Shown: positions 15,393-23,058 of the stretch, piece after piece | How the letters are laid out: each line of letters begins with the position of its first letter | Numbering within the stretch: position 1 is the stretch's first letter | Translations under genes and position numbers: made by a program | Notes under the pieces: generated by a model | The model's database searches: none | What the model was told of the DNA's origin: nothing | What the model saw: the letters and a program-made list of their open reading frames with translations, nothing else | NCBI RefSeq assembly: GCF_026017845.1 | Contig: NZ_CP100416.1 | Span: forward strand, 4,559,615 to 4,623,614 | Length of the DNA stretch: 64,000 bases | Reading direction: 5' to 3' | Origin: Amycolatopsis mediterranei | GTDB taxonomy: Bacteria; Actinomycetota; Actinomycetes; Mycobacteriales; Pseudonocardiaceae

Positions 15393-16619
15393 ATGCAGCG
15401 TTGCACCGGCTTCCGATTCCGACGAGTGCTGCTGGCGGTGGGTCTCGCGGCCGGCCTGGCGGCGTGCGGCGCGCCCGGCGGCGACGGCGGCCACGCGGCG
15501 GATCCCCAGGCCGTGCCCGACAAGCCGGGCAAGCCGGTCGAGCTGAACATCCTCGACGTCGCGGGCAACCTGCAGCTCACCAAGCAGATGATCGAGAACT
15601 TCAAGGCCGCGCACCCGGACGTGCTCGCGAAGGTCACGTATTCGACGGCACCCGCGCCGAGCATGGCGGGCAAGCTGAAGGCCGAGCAGGACGGCGGCGC
15701 CGCCCAGACCCACCTGGTGCTCAGCGGTACCGACGGCCTCTCCGCCGGCATCGCGAACGGCACCCTGGCCAAGGTCCTGCCGGACTTTTCGAGCCGGTTC
15801 CCGAACCTGATGCAGAACTACCTCGAGCCGGCGGCCAAGATGCAGGAGCTGGCCAACGGCTACGGCGTCGAGGTCGTCTACTACCCGTCGGGCCCGCTCC
15901 TCGAGTTCAGCCCCGGCGCGGTGCCCGCCGCCCCGGCGTCCCCGCAGGAGCTGCTCGACTGGGCGAAGGCGCACCCGGAGAAGTTCCAGTACGCCCAGCC
16001 GTCGAACTCCGGCCCGGGCCGGACGTTCCTGATGGGCCTGCCCTACCTGCTCGGCGACAAGGACCCGAAGGACCCGGACAAGGGCTGGGGCAAGACCTGG
16101 GCGTTCCTGCAGGAGCTCGGCAAGTACGTGAAGTACTACCCGTCGGGCACGACGGAGACGATGAAGAACCTCGCGTCCGGGGCGGTGGACATGATCATGT
16201 CGACCACCGGCTGGGACATCAACCCGCGCAAGCTCGGCACCGTGCCCAACACGGTCAAGACGGCGATCATGCAGCCGATGCACTGGGTCACCGACGCCCA
16301 GTACGCCCTGATTCCCAAGGGCCTCTCGCCCGACCAGGAGTCGGCGATCCTGCAGCTGATCGCGTGGATGCTCAAGCCCGACCAGCAGGCGATCGCCTAC
16401 GACGACGGATACTTCTACCCCGGCCCCGCGGTCAAGGACGTCACTCTGCAGATGGCGCCGCAGAAGAGCCAGGACACGATCAAACAGTTCGGGCGCCCGG
16501 AGTACGAGCAGTGGATCGCCCAGTACCCCAAGGAGACCTCGCTGCCCGCCGAGCAGCAGGTCAAGGCGTTCGACAAGTGGAACCAGCTGGTCGGCGGCTC
16601 GAAGGTCGGCAAGAAGTGA
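15393..16619 (+). CDS. ABC transporter solute-binding lipoprotein
   Basis: A 408-aa extracellular solute-binding protein. A lipoprotein signal ends at Cys25 (GLAAC). The mature domain has the two-lobe pattern of the PotD/AfuA-like family (ELNILDVAGNLQLTKQMIENF at the start, SGAVDMIMSTTGWDINPRK in the second lobe, YPKETSLPAEQQVKAFDKW at the end). Ligands of this family range from polyamines and ferric complexes to phosphonates and sugar acids; the sequence does not decide. AGGGAG sits 6 bases before the ATG. First gene of a four-gene operon whose stops and starts overlap. Confidence 0.87.
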   Translation: MQRCTGFRFRRVLLAVGLAAGLAACGAPGGDGGHAADPQAVPDKPGKPVELNILDVAGNLQLTKQMIENFKAAHPDVLAKVTYSTAPAPSMAGKLKAEQDGGAAQTHLVLSGTDGLSAGIANGTLAKVLPDFSSRFPNLMQNYLEPAAKMQELANGYGVEVVYYPSGPLLEFSPGAVPAAPASPQELLDWAKAHPEKFQYAQPSNSGPGRTFLMGLPYLLGDKDPKDPDKGWGKTWAFLQELGKYVKYYPSGTTETMKNLASGAVDMIMSTTGWDINPRKLGTVPNTVKTAIMQPMHWVTDAQYALIPKGLSPDQESAILQLIAWMLKPDQQAIAYDDGYFYPGPAVKDVTLQMAPQKSQDTIKQFGRPEYEQWIAQYPKETSLPAEQQVKAFDKWNQLVGGSKVGKK

Positions 16620-17659
16620 CGTTCGGGCAGCTGCGGCTGGACGGCGTCTCGCGCAGCTTCGGCACCGCGAACGCCCTGCGCGGCCTCGACCTCGCCATCA
16701 CGCGCGGCGAGTTCGTGGCCCTGCTCGGCCCGTCCGGCTGCGGCAAGTCGACGGCACTGAACTGCCTGGCCGGCCTGCTGCCCCTGACCGCGGGCAGCAT
16801 CTGGCTCGACGACACCCGCATCGACGGGCAGCCCCCGGAGCAGCGCGGGTTCGGGATGGTGTTCCAGAACTACGCGCTGTTCCCGCACATGTCCGTCCGC
16901 GCCAACGTCGGCTTCGGCCTCAAGATGCACAAGGTCGGCCGCGCCGAGGCCCGCCGGCGCGTCGACGAAGCGCTCCGCCTGGTGCAGCTGACCGAGCACG
17001 CGGCGAAGTTCCCCGCGCAGCTGTCCGGCGGACAGCAGCAGCGCGTCGCCATCGCCCGCGCCGTGGTGCTGGAGCCACCGGTCGTCCTGATGGACGAGCC
17101 ACTGTCCAATTTGGACGCCAAACTCCGGCTCGAGATGCGGATGGAGATCCGCCGCCTCCACCAGACGCTCGGCCTGACCACGGTGTACGTCACCCACGAC
17201 CAGGAGGAGGCCCTGTCGCTGGCGGACCGCCTGGTGGTCCTGCGCGAGGGCGCCGTCCAGCAGATCGGCACGCCGGAGGAGGTGTACGCCCAGCCGGTGA
17301 ACAGCTACGTCGCGTCCTTCATGGGCTACCGCAACCTCCTGGACGTGACGGTCACCGGAACCGCAGGTTCTTCGGTCACCGTGGAGGGCGCGGGAGTCCG
17401 CCTGGCCGGCCGCGGCACGCTCACCGAGGGCCCGGCGAAGGTGGCGATCCGCCCGGAGGACTTCGTCGTCGGCGACGGCACGGAGAACGCCCTCGACGTG
17501 ACGGTCGAGATCGTCGAGTACCACGGCCGCGAGTTGTCGGTCTCGGCCCGGCTGGAGACCGGAGTGCCGGTCTACTTCCGGACGGACAAGCGCCTCGCGC
17601 CCGGGGACACCGTCAAGATCGGCGTTCCCGCCGAGCGGGTCCTGGTGTTCGCGCCGTGA
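16616..17659 (+). CDS. ABC transporter ATP-binding protein (PotA-like)
   Basis: A 347-aa ATPase that powers the importer on the inner membrane face. Visible are Walker A GPSGCGKST (38-46), Q-loop FQNYALFPHM, signature LSGGQQQRV (about 139), Walker B VVLMDEP, and the H-loop VYVTHDQEEA. Residues after about 240 form a TOBE regulatory domain (VAIRPEDF). The GTG start overlaps the TGA of the binding-protein gene (GTGA), giving translational coupling. The stop likewise overlaps a GTG that opens a 25-codon bridge before the next permease. Confidence 0.9.
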   Translation: MTFGQLRLDGVSRSFGTANALRGLDLAITRGEFVALLGPSGCGKSTALNCLAGLLPLTAGSIWLDDTRIDGQPPEQRGFGMVFQNYALFPHMSVRANVGFGLKMHKVGRAEARRRVDEALRLVQLTEHAAKFPAQLSGGQQQRVAIARAVVLEPPVVLMDEPLSNLDAKLRLEMRMEIRRLHQTLGLTTVYVTHDQEEALSLADRLVVLREGAVQQIGTPEEVYAQPVNSYVASFMGYRNLLDVTVTGTAGSSVTVEGAGVRLAGRGTLTEGPAKVAIRPEDFVVGDGTENALDVTVEIVEYHGRELSVSARLETGVPVYFRTDKRLAPGDTVKIGVPAERVLVFAP

Positions 17660-17733
17660 CCGCGGCGACCATCGGTGCCACCCGGGTCGCGACCGCCGTA
17701 GCGACCGCTCGGGTCGCGGAGGTCGGGTCATGA
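17656..17733 (+). CDS. 25-codon bridging micro-ORF in the ABC operon
   Basis: GTG at 17656 overlaps the ATPase stop (GTGA), and the frame runs 25 codons to a TGA that overlaps the permease ATG (ATGA at 17730-17733). The peptide contains TAVATAR, the same heptapeptide that follows the start of the permease. The underlying DNA (17691-17711 and 17732-17752) matches in 20 of 21 positions. The likely origin is a 41-bp tandem duplication of the permease start. The likely effect is to let ribosomes re-initiate across the gap. Whether the peptide itself matters is unknown. Confidence 0.45.
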   Translation: MTAATIGATRVATAVATARVAEVGS

Positions 17734-18623
17734 CCGCCGTGGCGACCGCTCGCCCCGCGTTGCGGCACCGCCTGGCCGAACGCGGCATCGACCGCACCCT
17801 GCTGCTCCTGGTGCCCGGCCTGCTGGTGACTGCTTGTTTGTTCCTGTACCCCTTCCTCTACGGCCTCCAACTGTCCTTCGCGCCGCGCAAGGGCGGCGTC
17901 TTCGCGAACTACGCGCGGTTCTTCGGCGACCCCTATCTGCGCAACACCATCTGGACGACGCTCGGCATCGCCCTCCCGGCGACCTTCATCAACGTCCTCG
18001 CCAGCATCCCGATCGCCTACGTGATGCGCGGCCGCGTCCGCGGCAAGCGTCTCCTGACGACGATCCTGGTCGTGCCGATCACGCTCGGCACGGTGCTCAC
18101 CGCGCAGGGCCTGATCATGTACGGCGGGCCGGCGGGCTGGCTGAACAAGGTGCTCACCGTCCTCGGCGTCACCGACCAGCCGCTCCCGCTGATCCACAAC
18201 TACACCGGCGTGCTGCTGTCGCTGGTGATCACCGGCTTCCCGTTCTCCTTCCTGCTGACGTTGTCCTACCTCTCGGGCATCGACCCCTCCCTGGAGAAAG
18301 CGGCCGCGACGCTCGGCGCGAACGGCGTCCAGCGCTTCCGGCGCATCACGCTGCCCCTGCTGGCTCCCGGCCTGGCGATCACCTTCTGCCTTTCGTTCGT
18401 CATGGCGTTCTCGGTCTTCCCGAGCGCGCAACTCGTCGGCGACCCCGCGAACGAAACCCGGGTCATCTCGATCGCCGCCTACCACGCCGCGTTCGAGGAG
18501 TACGACTACTCGATGGGCTCCGCCGTCGCGATGCTCATGGCGGTGGTCATGCTGATCGTGATCGGCCTGGTCATGGCGTGGCGCGGCACGCTGTACCGCG
18601 GAGCGACCGGAGGCAAGGGATGA
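17730..18623 (+). CDS. ABC transporter permease 1
   Basis: A 297-aa membrane protein with six predicted transmembrane segments. The cytoplasmic EAA loop reads EKAAATLGANGVQRFRRITLPLLAPG (about residues 190-215), which docks on the ATPase. It belongs to the PotB-like group that pairs with PotC-like permeases. ATG 17730 overlaps the stop of the preceding micro-ORF. The 3' end overlaps the next permease (ATGA). Confidence 0.88.
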   Translation: MTAVATARPALRHRLAERGIDRTLLLLVPGLLVTACLFLYPFLYGLQLSFAPRKGGVFANYARFFGDPYLRNTIWTTLGIALPATFINVLASIPIAYVMRGRVRGKRLLTTILVVPITLGTVLTAQGLIMYGGPAGWLNKVLTVLGVTDQPLPLIHNYTGVLLSLVITGFPFSFLLTLSYLSGIDPSLEKAAATLGANGVQRFRRITLPLLAPGLAITFCLSFVMAFSVFPSAQLVGDPANETRVISIAAYHAAFEEYDYSMGSAVAMLMAVVMLIVIGLVMAWRGTLYRGATGGKG

Positions 18624-19447
18624 CCGGCTGGGTCGCGCGTCCCGGACGTTGGGTCGTCTGGGCCGTCGTCGTGTTCTTCTTCGTCAACCTCGCGGGCGTG
18701 GTGCTCTCGGTGGTCGTCGACTCGTTCGGCACGCAGTGGTTCGGCACCTGGCTCCCGGACGGCTTCACCACCCACTGGTACGCCGACGCCTGGCGCGAGT
18801 TCGGCCTCTCGGACGTCCTCCTCACCACGGCGATCGTCGCGCTCGTGGTGATCGCCGTGTCGGTGGCCGTCGGCGTTCCGGCCGCCTACGCGCTGGCCCG
18901 CCGCTCGTTCCCCGGCAAGCGCCTGGTGATGCTGCTGTTCGTGCTGCCGATCCTGATCCCTCCCATCACCTACGGCATCCCGCTGGCCACCGTGCTCTAC
19001 AAATTCCACCTGGCCGGCACGATCACCGGCGTCATCCTGGCCAACCTGGTGCCCTCGGTGCCGTTCGTCGTGCTGACGATGACGCCGTTCATCGAGCAGA
19101 TCGATCCGAAGATCGAGGCCGCGGCCCGCATGTCCGGCGCGCGGACGGTCTCGGTGTTCACCCGCATCCTCGGCCCGCTGCTGCTGCCCGGCATCCTGGC
19201 CGCGTCGATCCTCGTGCTCGTGCGCACGGTCGGCATGTTCGAGCTGACGTTCCTCACTGCCGGCCCGGACTCGACGACCCTCGTGGTGGCGCTCTACAAC
19301 TCCGTGTTCGCCGCGGGCATCCGCGCCAACCAGTCCGTCGACGCCATGGCGACCATCTACACCGCTTCCATGCTCGTGCTCCTTCTCGTCGCGTTGCGGT
19401 TCGTGAACCCGACCCAGCTGGTGACCCGGATCCGGGAGGAAACTTGA
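18620..19447 (+). CDS. ABC transporter permease 2
   Basis: A 275-aa PotC-like permease with six hydrophobic segments and the EAA loop EAAARMSGARTVSVFTRILGP (about residues 170-190). With permease 1 it forms the heterodimeric channel of the importer. Its ATG overlaps the TGA of permease 1. It is the last gene of the operon and is followed after 8 bases by a hairpin. The downstream gene is an unrelated MerR regulator with its own promoter. Confidence 0.88.
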   Translation: MTGWVARPGRWVVWAVVVFFFVNLAGVVLSVVVDSFGTQWFGTWLPDGFTTHWYADAWREFGLSDVLLTTAIVALVVIAVSVAVGVPAAYALARRSFPGKRLVMLLFVLPILIPPITYGIPLATVLYKFHLAGTITGVILANLVPSVPFVVLTMTPFIEQIDPKIEAAARMSGARTVSVFTRILGPLLLPGILAASILVLVRTVGMFELTFLTAGPDSTTLVVALYNSVFAAGIRANQSVDAMATIYTASMLVLLLVALRFVNPTQLVTRIREET

Positions 19448-19455
19448 TCTCGTGC

Positions 19456-19482
19456 GTTCGACTTTACCGCGAAAAGTCGAAC
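19456..19482 (+). terminator. Hairpin ending the ABC importer operon
   Basis: GTTCGACTTT (19456-19465) pairs perfectly with AAAGTCGAAC (19473-19482) across a 7-base loop. It lies just after the last permease stop. There is no U tract, so it may act as a Rho-independent terminator of the actinobacterial type or as an mRNA 3' stabiliser. Confidence 0.55.
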
Positions 19483-19514
19483 ACCTGATCGACACGATCG
19501 GGCGAATCTGATTC

Positions 19515-19545
19515 TTGCGCCTCCCCCGAGGGGAGGTGTCAGGCT
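19515..19545 (+). promoter_or_regulatory. MerR-type promoter with operator in a 19-bp spacer
   Basis: TTGCGC (19515-19520) and a -10-like CAGGCT (19540-19545) are separated by 19 bases that contain CTCCCC-CGA-GGGGAG (19521-19535), a near-ideal MerR operator. Over-long spacers with a central palindrome are the hallmark of promoters that MerR proteins untwist to activate. The expected transcript start falls at or next to the ATG at 19553, so the message is probably leaderless. Confidence 0.8.
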
Positions 19546-19552
19546 GACGGGC

Positions 19553-20386
19553 ATGCGCTATTCGATCGGCGACCTGGCCCGCCGGACCGGGCTGACGATC
19601 AAGGCCGTCCGCTTCTATTCCGACCACGGCCTCGTGCCGCCGTCCGGCCGCAACACCGCAGGTCACCGGCGGTACGACGACGCCGCGCTCGCCCGGCTCG
19701 ACCTCGTCCGCACCTTGCGCGAGCTCGGACTCGGCCTCGCCGTGATCCGCCGGATCGTCGACGGGGAAGCGATCGTCGCCGACGTCGCGGCGAGGCACGC
19801 CGAGGCCCTGGAAACGGAGATCCGCGTGCTGCGCCTGCGGCAGGCGGTGTGGACGGCCGTCGCCGCCCGCGGCTCGACCACCGAGGAGACGAGACTCGTG
19901 CACGAACTGGCCCGACTGTCCGAAATGGAGTGTGTCGCCGACTTCCTCGCCGAAGCGCTGGGCGACCGCCCCGAGCTCGCCGGGATCGCCCGCACGCTGA
20001 CCCCGGAACTCCCCGAGGACCCGAGTCCCGGCCAGCTCGACGCCTGGATCGAACTGGCCGGGCTGACCCGGGACGCCGACTTCCGCGCTGCCGTGCGCCG
20101 GCTCGCCGACCAGCACGAAGGCGGCCTGCGCCGCGACCTGGCCGACGCGGTGCGCGACGCGGTCACGCCGGCCTTGGTGGCCGGGATCGACCCGGGATCA
20201 CCGCAGGCGGCGGCGATCGTCGACGGCCTCGGCCGCGACCCCGCTGAGCTGCGGAACTGGCTCGGCGTCGTCCACGATCCCCGCCGCGAGCGGTATTTGG
20301 AGCTGCTCGCGGTGATCAACGGCTGGGCCGCGCCGGAGAGCCTGACGCCGGTGCTCGCCTGGCTGACCGCGGCGGTGGCCTCCTGA
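19553..20386 (+). CDS. MerR-family transcriptional regulator
   Basis: A 277-aa regulator. Residues 1-70 are the MerR DNA-binding domain (YSIGDLARRTGLTIKAVRFYSDHGLVPP, then RRYDDAALARLDLVRTLRELGLGLAVIRRI). A coiled coil (about 80-105) and a long helical C-terminal region of about 170 residues follow. No cysteine metal site is visible, and the large C-terminal domain suggests a hydrophobic or drug-like ligand. It very likely controls its own promoter through the operator at 19521. No obvious target gene adjoins it: the next gene is on the other strand. Confidence 0.88.
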   Translation: MRYSIGDLARRTGLTIKAVRFYSDHGLVPPSGRNTAGHRRYDDAALARLDLVRTLRELGLGLAVIRRIVDGEAIVADVAARHAEALETEIRVLRLRQAVWTAVAARGSTTEETRLVHELARLSEMECVADFLAEALGDRPELAGIARTLTPELPEDPSPGQLDAWIELAGLTRDADFRAAVRRLADQHEGGLRRDLADAVRDAVTPALVAGIDPGSPQAAAIVDGLGRDPAELRNWLGVVHDPRRERYLELLAVINGWAAPESLTPVLAWLTAAVAS

Positions 20387-20538
20387 CGCCCGCCTGAGGC
20401 CGGGCGCCCCGCTGGCTTGGCTGACCGTGGTTCTGGGCTCCCCGACTCGCCCCGCCGCCGCTCGCTTGGCTGACTGCGGCTGTGGCGCCCGACCCGATGC
20501 GTCCGTTCGCCTGGCAGACCTCCGCTACGGCCTCCTGA
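20353..20538. repeat. Degenerate copies of the MerR-gene 3' end
   Basis: The last codons of the MerR gene (GCTCGCCTGGCTGACCGCGG, from 20353) recur in decayed form at 20411 (GCTGGCTTGGCTGACCGTGG), 20460 (GCTCGCTTGGCTGACTGCGG) and 20505 (GTTCGCCTGGCAGACCTCCG). Each is followed by a variant of GGTGGCCTCCTGAC. The last copy runs into the end of the convergent thrS-like gene. Spacing is 58, 49 and 45 bases. This looks like repeated tail duplication followed by drift. Confidence 0.6.
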
Positions 20539-21697
20539 CCTCCGCCCCGATCCGCGCAAGCATCTCCTCCGCACCAGCGGCGTCGAGCCGGCGTCCATCA
20601 CGCAGCCGCACGGAAAGCTGCCCCGCGGCGACCTCCGCCGGGCCGATCACGGCCTGGTACGGCACCAGCCGCCCGTCCCGGATCCGCGCGCCGAGGCTGC
20701 CTTCCGACGCGATCTCCGCCCGCACGTCGCCGCACCGCTCCAGGACTTCGCGTGCGTACGGCACTTCGACCGCGGACACCGGCAGCAGCCGGAGCTGCAC
20801 GGGCGCCAGCCACGCCGGGAACGCGCCGCCGTGGACCTCGATCAGCTGGGCCACCGCGCGCTCGACGCTGCCGATGATGCTCCGGTGCACCATGACCGGC
20901 CGGTGCTTCGCCCCGTCCGCGCCGACGTACTCGAGGCCGAACCGCGCGGGCTGGTGGAAGTCGACCTGGACGGTGGACAGGGTCGATTCGCGGCCCGCGC
21001 CGTCGGCGATCTGGACGTCGATCTTCGGTCCGTAGAACGCCGCTTCGCCCTCGGCCGCGTCGTACGGGAGGTCGTCGAGGACCGAACGCAGGATTTCCAC
21101 GGCGCCGGCCCAGTTGCCGGGCACGTACTTCCCGCCGGGACCGGGCAGGGAAAGCCGGTAGCGCGCCGGGCTGATGCCGAGGGCGTCGTAAGCCCGCCGG
21201 ATCAGGGCCAGTGCGGCCGCTGCCTCGGCTTCGACCTGGTCGAGGGTGCAGAAGACGTGCGCGTCGTTGAGCTGGATCGCGCGCACCCGGCTCAGGCCGC
21301 CGAGCACACCGGACAGTTCACTGCGGTACATCCCGCCGATTTCGGCCATCCGCAGCGGCAGCTCGCGGTAGCTGCGGCCACGCGAGCGGTAGATCAGCGC
21401 GTGGTGCGGGCACAGGCTCGGCCGGAGCACGAGCTGCTCGCCGCCGACGTCCATGGGCGGGTACATCTCGTCGCGGTAGTGCGACCAGTGCCCGGAAATC
21501 TCGTACAGCTCGCGTTTGCCCAGCACCGGCGAATGGACGTGCTGGTAGCCCGCGCGCCGTTCGAGGTTGCGGACGTACTCCTCCAGGCTGTGGCGGACGA
21601 TCGCGCCGTCGGGCAGCCAGTAGGGCAGGCCGGCGCCGATCAGCGGGTCGGTGCCGAACAGGCCGAGTTCGCGGCCGAGCTTGCGGTGGTCGGGCAT
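20525..21697 (-). CDS. thrS: Threonyl-tRNA synthetase paralogue lacking TGS and editing domains
   Basis: A 390-aa class II synthetase that charges tRNA-Thr in the family. It begins directly at the catalytic core (DHRKLGRELGLF) and ends in an anticodon-binding domain. The N-terminal TGS and editing domains of the usual ~680-aa enzyme are absent. Zinc ligands are recognisable: Cys in SLCPHH, His in DAHVFC and His in MVHRSIIGS. Class II motifs 2 (MYRSELSG) and 3 (the SIIGSVERAV region) are present. ATG 21697 follows GAGGGAG. Such short paralogues serve in some bacteria as inducible or inhibitor-resistant back-ups; that role is inferred here. A leader peptide and terminator upstream suggest control by threonine supply. 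Confidence 0.83.
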   Translation of the reverse strand: MPDHRKLGRELGLFGTDPLIGAGLPYWLPDGAIVRHSLEEYVRNLERRAGYQHVHSPVLGKRELYEISGHWSHYRDEMYPPMDVGGEQLVLRPSLCPHHALIYRSRGRSYRELPLRMAEIGGMYRSELSGVLGGLSRVRAIQLNDAHVFCTLDQVEAEAAAALALIRRAYDALGISPARYRLSLPGPGGKYVPGNWAGAVEILRSVLDDLPYDAAEGEAAFYGPKIDVQIADGAGRESTLSTVQVDFHQPARFGLEYVGADGAKHRPVMVHRSIIGSVERAVAQLIEVHGGAFPAWLAPVQLRLLPVSAVEVPYAREVLERCGDVRAEIASEGSLGARIRDGRLVPYQAVIGPAEVAAGQLSVRLRDGRRLDAAGAEEMLARIGAEVRRP

Positions 21698-21741
21698 GGT
21701 GGACTCCCTCGTGGACAGCGAGGCGGAAGACCACAAGACGA

Positions 21742-21765
21742 AGCCCGGGGCACCCGCCCCGGGCT
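21742..21765 (-). terminator. Attenuator hairpin in the thrS-like leader
   Basis: On the minus strand AGCCCGGGGC, loop GGGT, GCCCCGGGCT forms a perfect 10-bp stem followed by a T-rich stretch (TCGTCTTGTGGTCTT). It lies between the Thr-rich leader peptide and the thrS-like ATG. Its 5' arm can alternatively pair with GTCCCGG of the preceding hairpin (21785-21791), as needed for a transcription attenuator. Confidence 0.72.
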
Positions 21766-21776
21766 GGAAACGTCGT

Positions 21777-21827
21777 TCAGCGCGCCGGGACACTCTCCGG
21801 CGTCGTCGTCCGTGCTGCGCGCTTCAT
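21777..21827 (-). CDS. Threonine leader peptide of the thrS-like gene
   Basis: A 16-codon frame encodes MKRAARTTTPESVPAR, with three consecutive ACG threonine codons (21801-21809). A hairpin (CGCCGG/CCGGCG, 21783-21802) starts within the last Thr codon, so a ribosome stalled for lack of Thr-tRNA would cover its 5' arm. The 3' arm would then be free to pair with the terminator's 5' arm and prevent termination. That is the classical attenuator layout. No strong ribosome-binding site is seen, so the transcript may be leaderless, which is common in actinomycetes. Confidence 0.65.
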   Translation of the reverse strand: MKRAARTTTPESVPAR

Positions 21828-21859
21828 GGGATCGACGGTAGCAACCGCCGCCAAGCCGT

Positions 21860-22483
21860 TTACCCCTCCGGAAGCTGGAACGTGTCGAACCGCGGTTTCC
21901 CGGCGGGCCGCAGCACGAGCACGTTCACGCCCCCGGCGGTGTGCCGGGTCTCGACGTGCTCGAACGCCTTCGGCACGACGCCGTCCGGGAAGAGCCGGCG
22001 TCCCTTGCCCAGCACGACCGGGTACAGCCACAGCCGGTATTCGTCCACCAGGTCGTGCGCGATCAACGTCTGCAGCAGGGCGCCGCTCCCGTGCACCTGG
22101 AGCTCGCCGTCCGTCCGCGTCTTGAGGTCACGGACGAACTCGACGACGTCGCCGTCCACGACGGACGTGCCGGACCAGGACGGGTCCGTCAGCGTCCGCG
22201 ACGCCACGTACTTCGGCAGGGTGTTGAGCCGGGACGCGACCGGGTCGGCGGGGTCGGTGACCTTCGGCCAGTACGCGGCGAAGATGTCGTACGTCCGCCG
22301 TCCGAGCAGGAACGCGTCAGCGCGGGAGAACCACTCCGCGACGAGCCGGCCCATGTCCTCTTCGTAGAACGGCGTCACCCAGCCGCCGAGGTCGAAGCCA
22401 CCGGAAGTGTCCTCGTCCTGGCCCCCGGGTGCCTGGTAGACGCCGTCGAGGGTCAGGAACGTCGTCACCGTGAGGTTGCCCAT
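21860..22483 (-). CDS. RibD C-terminal / dihydrofolate reductase-family protein
   Basis: A 207-aa DHFR-like reductase. TFLTLDGVYQAPGG opens the fold; FLLGRRTYDIFAAYWP gives the LLGRRTY cofactor motif, and LQVHGSGALLQTLIAHDLVDEYRLWLYPVVLGKGRRLF matches the family's second half. It is expected to use NADPH; the substrate is unknown. ATG 22483 is preceded by AGGAG. It is about twice as far from riboflavin RibD as the usual bifunctional enzyme and lies beside a UPF0303 protein and a VOC protein, all on the minus strand with separate ribosome-binding sites. Confidence 0.85.
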   Translation of the reverse strand: MGNLTVTTFLTLDGVYQAPGGQDEDTSGGFDLGGWVTPFYEEDMGRLVAEWFSRADAFLLGRRTYDIFAAYWPKVTDPADPVASRLNTLPKYVASRTLTDPSWSGTSVVDGDVVEFVRDLKTRTDGELQVHGSGALLQTLIAHDLVDEYRLWLYPVVLGKGRRLFPDGVVPKAFEHVETRHTAGGVNVLVLRPAGKPRFDTFQLPEG

Positions 22484-22560
22484 GGTTTCTCCTTCGGGTC
22501 GGGCTGCACTGACCCGTCGAACGGCGGTCGTGCCGATTCGACAACCCGGCCGGAAGAGAT

Positions 22561-23028
22561 TCAGGAGTTCAGGAACAGCTCCAGCTGCTCGACGACGAAC
22601 GCGTGGTCGTCGGCCTGCGGGAGCCCGGACACGCCGACCGTGCCGACCGGCCCGACCCCGCGCACCAGCACCGGGAACACACCGCCGTGGGCCGCGTAGA
22701 GGTCCAGGTCGAGGCGGGAGTGCTCCTCGAACGAGCCCCCCTTCGCGCGGAACTGCGTCCCGATGAAGAAGGAGCTGTGCCCGTAGCGGTCGACGACGCG
22801 GCTCTTCCGGTCGATCCAGGCGTCGTTGTCGGCCGAGGTGCCGGGCAGCGCGGCGTGGAAGAGCCGCTGGCCGTTGCGCCGGATCGAGATCGTCACCGGC
22901 AGCCCGCGGTCCCGGGCGGCGGTGAGCAGCTGCTGACCGAGGGCGAGGGCGGTCTCGTTGTCGAACTTCGTGAACTGGAGGCGTTCCTCCTGCTCGGCGA
23001 GCTGGGCGAGGCGGTCGGCTTCGGTCAT
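22561..23028 (-). CDS. UPF0303 / HbpS-GlcG-like protein
   Basis: A 155-aa protein strongly resembling the UPF0303 group of the GlcG/HbpS fold: NGQRLFHAALPGTSADNDAW, RKSRVVDRYGHSSF and GTVGVSGLPQADDH are near-invariant family blocks. Some relatives bind or degrade heme and act as redox sensors, but no function is proven for this group. ATG 23028 sits next to an AT-rich palindrome (23035-23058) that probably contains promoter and operator. Confidence 0.83.
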   Translation of the reverse strand: MTEADRLAQLAEQEERLQFTKFDNETALALGQQLLTAARDRGLPVTISIRRNGQRLFHAALPGTSADNDAWIDRKSRVVDRYGHSSFFIGTQFRAKGGSFEEHSRLDLDLYAAHGGVFPVLVRGVGPVGTVGVSGLPQADDHAFVVEQLELFLNS

Positions 23029-23034
23029 GGACGT

Positions 23035-23058
23035 ATTAAATCAACAGTGTTGTTTAAT
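23035..23058 (-). promoter_or_regulatory. AT-rich palindrome upstream of the UPF0303 gene
   Basis: ATTAAATCAACA and TGTTGTTTAAT face each other around a single centre; the core CAACA-G-TGTTG (23042-23052) is perfect. Such an AT-rich block is rare in this genome and lies 7-30 bases before the ATG at 23028, overlapping any -10 element (TTTAAT or TAATAC on the minus strand). It also covers the stop of the upstream VOC gene. An operator for an unlinked repressor is the best reading. Confidence 0.55.

Noticed and set aside
19456..19482. LexA (SOS) box
   Set aside because: The inverted repeat GTTCGACTTT/AAAGTCGAAC has a 7-base loop and lies after a stop codon, unlike the short compact actinobacterial SOS box in promoters.
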